A DNA stretch of 64,000 nt, taken from contig DUMA01000022.1 of NCBI GenBank assembly GCA_012840135.1, forward strand, positions 310,001 to 374,000, given 5' to 3'. The notes under the pieces are model-generated. The model searched no databases. It was not told where the DNA came from and was given only the letters and a program-made list of their open reading frames with translations. The stretch is from Thermoanaerobacterales bacterium (GTDB taxonomy: Bacteria; Bacillota; Thermosediminibacteria; Thermosediminibacterales; Tepidanaerobacteraceae). Positions 61,238 to 64,000 of this stretch are shown here, piece by piece (within the stretch, counting starts at the first letter, position 1; each line of letters opens with the position of its first letter). Made by a program: the position numbers and the translations under genes.

Positions 61238-64000
61238 TCATTCTAATATTTTTTTAATAAATTCAATTACATATTTTCGCTTTAATCTATCATGGCAATA
61301 CTGATTCATGTAATTTCGTAAACAACTATAGCAGCTGGTATCGGCTTCCCTGCCTCCGCATTCGCACACGGAAACGATTTCTAACGTCCGGTGCAAAATA
61401 TCAATGAAGTTTTCTTTTTCAGCGATCCGTTTTACATGCCCAGCTCCGCCAGGTACATCATCGAAGAGTACCAGGGCGGGACTGTAAGGATTGCCCGCAT
61501 AAGGATAGAGAGTTCCATCAACATCCTGCCGTTCAATCTCCAGCACACTGCAAGCCCCTTCCAGAAGTCCGTAAAGTAAGGATTCCCAGAAACCCGGGCG
61601 TCTGTCATCATAATCCATAATACATAACCTTAAAATATCGGTTTTAAACTCATATCCCAACGAATATATATCAGCTTTACCGTTACAGGGTTTTCCCCAC
61701 GGGCTCTTGTGAGATGTTAGAGGTCTCCCCGTATTTACTATAGAATAACCACATTTCTGGCAGATCTTAAAGCCTTTTTTACCCGCATGATTTATTACTG
61801 CCAGTTTACCCTCGCCTGCTTGTACTTTTATAGTAAAAGCCCCAAGGTTTAATGTTATTTCTTCTTCCATTTTTTCTTCCTGAGCAAAATATTTTCTTGT
61901 GGTATAAGTTTTTTGGGGTTTCGACAGGTTTGGCATTTTTGGTTCCTCGGCGATAAAACCAAATTCAGGAGTAATAAATACTCCATGTTGGTATCTTATT
62001 TTCTGGCCGCAAATGCATGTTTCTATATCCTTCCGTTTATCAGCTATGTCACTCTGGTAATAACCGCAATAATCGCAAATGGCATACACATATTTTACAG
62101 GTTCCCGGTCGGGGAGCTTCTTTACATACCTGCTGGTCCACAGCTTTCCCCCAGCAATTAACTGACTCTCAGGCGCATATTCGGACAGTGCTACTTTGAG
62201 GTCCCTATTGAGTTCCAAACCCTTAGCTTCCTCGCCATGATGATAAATTTGTAATTCCACCACATCTACGGGAAAACCGTACTTGGGAATTACATTATGT
62301 TGAGATAAAAAGTTAAGAATATATCGCTTCTCTAAAGTATTTATGGTCTTTTTGATAATATCAGCTTTATCGTATAACCTCGCTTTTTTGTATTCCTCTT
62401 CGACGGCTCTTAATTCCCTTAGGTCAGCCATCAGCTGCGCTTCTGCCCTGCTAAGCATTCCGTCTTTTTCATCTAATAGCCCCTCCAACCAGCTCCAGTC
62501 GTCAACTCCAAGTATTCCCCATAATTTTTCGGGAATAATCCGTTTTAGACTGGTTTTTAACTCCTCAGGGCGACGTACTAAAAAATCTCTTAATGCTTGG
62601 GTAGCCGATCTTCCGGATTCCTTAAAAAAAGCATTGACCTCGCCAAAATACTCAGGCCATTTTTTCCAAAACATTGCTAGAGCCACTGCATACATATGCC
62701 TCTTTAAAATTTTTTCGTTACTAATCTCGATATGCGGAGAACGGATTTCCCCTTTAATAATCCGTACTGGTTCATTATAATGAGCAAAATCATGGGAGCG
62801 TCGCTGGCAAAATGTAAGAGCAAAGCCTGTCGCATTAATCCTCCTCCCTGCGCGGCCAGCCCGCTGTATATAATTGGCCGCAGTTGGTGGGACATTTCGC
62901 ATAAAAACTGTCTCAAGTTCCCCTACATCAACGCCCAGTTCAAAGGTGGTGGAACAACTCAAAACATTGATTCGCCCCTCGTAAAATTCTTTCTGAATTC
63001 TGCTTGCCATTTCAGTAGTAAGCTGTGCAGTGTGTTCGCTGGTATTCATGAACAAAGGCAAAAAATCGAGATATAGCTTTCTATAATGATTGCTTGCCAG
63101 TTCTTTTCCGAGATCGCATTTAACCAATTTACCATTACACCTGTAAGTAGGACAAACACCTCTAATATTGTGCAATGTAAGGGTTAAGCATTTGTTGCAT
63201 TTATACCAGGTCACAGAATCATCAATTACTGCAGGAACTATTCTCCAGTATTCTGGTTTCAAGATGTATACATCACCATGCCTAGGTTCAGGACGGCTTG
63301 AAAAATGATTTTTCCATGGTGCCCTCTCTCCTACCAGCAATTTACTCCAGATTTTTCCCAGAACTTCTTCAGCATTTTGGCGGGTAATGCTATTATCTAT
63401 GACCTTCGCTAATCTCAATAAATAATCCAGGCGGGCGTTGCTATGACTTTTATCTGTAGGATTCCAGCTGTAGATCCGTCCTGGAATTTTCATATTATCT
63501 TTAAAATAATATTGCTTATTTCTGGGTTCAAAGAAGGAATCGCTGGGTGAAACACAATCAGGGAACATAACAGCACCGTTTTTACGTACGCTGTCCAAGA
63601 GAACCATTATAAGGGTGGTTGCTTCGTCGGGAGTTAAGTTCCAGGGTTCCTGACATAAGGCCTTGGGAGGATTCCAGTTCAATGGCGGGACAGGCAAAAA
63701 TCCCAGCATTCCCTGGCCCTCCAACCCTAAGATTCGGTCTGCAGCCATAAACTCATGCAAAACCCATTTCCAGGCTTCCTGTTCTAACTGTTGAAAGCTC
63801 ATATCTGGAAAAAGATGAAGATCATAAATGACCTTCTTTACAAAGGCAGCCAAATCGCTAACTCTCCATTGATTTTCCAGAACCTGAACTTTATATTTCT
63901 CCAGAGTCATCACTATCAGCCGGCGGCGCAAAATCTGATTATAAGTAGCTTGTAGATAGCTGGCAAAATAAGCCGCATCCTGGCGGCTGTCAGAAAAAAT
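61238..64000 (-). CDS. DUF1998 SF2 helicase (5' end outside the window)
   Basis: The frame stays open to the window edge and reads FSDSRQDAAYFASYL just before it, so the gene starts beyond 64000; only the C-terminal 920 residues are here. Seen: helicase motifs V/VI (STTFELGVDVGELETVFM, YIQRAGRAGRR), several zinc-like Cys pairs (CNKC, CDYCGY, CQKCGY), and the DUF1998 end motif CECGG ... CYSCLRNYMNQYCHDRL. Similar helicases occur in DISARM (DrmA/DrmB), Druantia and repair (MrfA). First visible gene of the island. Confidence 0.85.
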   Translation of the reverse strand: MFSDSRQDAAYFASYLQATYNQILRRRLIVMTLEKYKVQVLENQWRVSDLAAFVKKVIYDLHLFPDMSFQQLEQEAWKWVLHEFMAADRILGLEGQGMLGFLPVPPLNWNPPKALCQEPWNLTPDEATTLIMVLLDSVRKNGAVMFPDCVSPSDSFFEPRNKQYYFKDNMKIPGRIYSWNPTDKSHSNARLDYLLRLAKVIDNSITRQNAEEVLGKIWSKLLVGERAPWKNHFSSRPEPRHGDVYILKPEYWRIVPAVIDDSVTWYKCNKCLTLTLHNIRGVCPTYRCNGKLVKCDLGKELASNHYRKLYLDFLPLFMNTSEHTAQLTTEMASRIQKEFYEGRINVLSCSTTFELGVDVGELETVFMRNVPPTAANYIQRAGRAGRRINATGFALTFCQRRSHDFAHYNEPVRIIKGEIRSPHIEISNEKILKRHMYAVALAMFWKKWPEYFGEVNAFFKESGRSATQALRDFLVRRPEELKTSLKRIIPEKLWGILGVDDWSWLEGLLDEKDGMLSRAEAQLMADLRELRAVEEEYKKARLYDKADIIKKTINTLEKRYILNFLSQHNVIPKYGFPVDVVELQIYHHGEEAKGLELNRDLKVALSEYAPESQLIAGGKLWTSRYVKKLPDREPVKYVYAICDYCGYYQSDIADKRKDIETCICGQKIRYQHGVFITPEFGFIAEEPKMPNLSKPQKTYTTRKYFAQEEKMEEEITLNLGAFTIKVQAGEGKLAVINHAGKKGFKICQKCGYSIVNTGRPLTSHKSPWGKPCNGKADIYSLGYEFKTDILRLCIMDYDDRRPGFWESLLYGLLEGACSVLEIERQDVDGTLYPYAGNPYSPALVLFDDVPGGAGHVKRIAEKENFIDILHRTLEIVSVCECGGREADTSCYSCLRNYMNQYCHDRLKRKYVIEFIKKILE

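Overview
The window looks like a chromosomal segment of an anaerobic, endospore-forming, probably thermophilic low-to-moderate-GC Firmicute (Clostridia, Thermoanaerobacterales/Thermosediminibacterales-like). The grounds are a complete meso-DAP-type division and cell-wall cluster, a Spo0E-family phosphatase, a SCIFF-type radical SAM maturase, a reverse-type rubrerythrin, a 2x[4Fe-4S] ferredoxin, and very frequent TTG/GTG starts behind strong Shine-Dalgarno sequences. The genus is an inference.

Region 1 (about 0.1-18.7 kb, minus strand) is one long dcw operon in the order mraZ-rsmH-ftsL-pbp-murE-murF-mraY-murD-ftsW-murG-murC-murA-ftsQ-DUF881-sbp-ftsA-ftsZ. It is preceded by a promoter and phased MraZ boxes and ends in an intrinsic terminator after ftsZ. 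Most neighbours overlap or abut. Together the genes make lipid II, polymerise and cross-link it at the septum, and assemble the Z-ring.

Region 2 (18.8-30 kb) is ordinary chromosome: a YmfF/YmfH-like M16 pair, tRNA-Pro(CGG), a conserved protein with an RNase H-like look, a UbiB-type kinase, a class III aminotransferase, ferredoxin, Spo0E-like protein, ECF S-component, DUF1232 protein, MFS exporter, and a SCIFF maturase without its precursor peptide next to it.

Region 3 (30-40 kb) is an accessory, decaying region. It holds three copies of one small gene family, and one copy has a consensus promoter overlapped by a perfect LexA/SOS box. It also holds a DUF6884/GIY-YIG-like nuclease, a PD-(D/E)XK nuclease pair, broken SLH, ADP-ribosylglycohydrolase and IS1182-like genes, a tRNA 3' fragment, an XRE remnant and a beta-propeller protein.

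Region 4 (40-50.4 kb) carries an FmdB zinc ribbon, a palindromic MITE-like element, a chemotaxis receptor with a C-terminal Cache-like domain, AddA/AddB-like recombination nuclease-helicases, an XRE regulator, a chimeric Crp/P-type-ATPase pseudogene and rubrerythrin with a consensus promoter that contains a PerR/Fur-like palindrome.

Region 5 (50.4-64 kb, minus strand, runs off the window) is a defence island: a DUF1998 helicase, a membrane-anchored zinc protein, a DUF499 ATPase, DUF3780, a DUF1156 DNA methyltransferase and a PLD-SNF2 helicase. Remnants of a second DUF499 gene lie inside it. This island and the SOS-controlled small gene family are the most interesting parts of the window.
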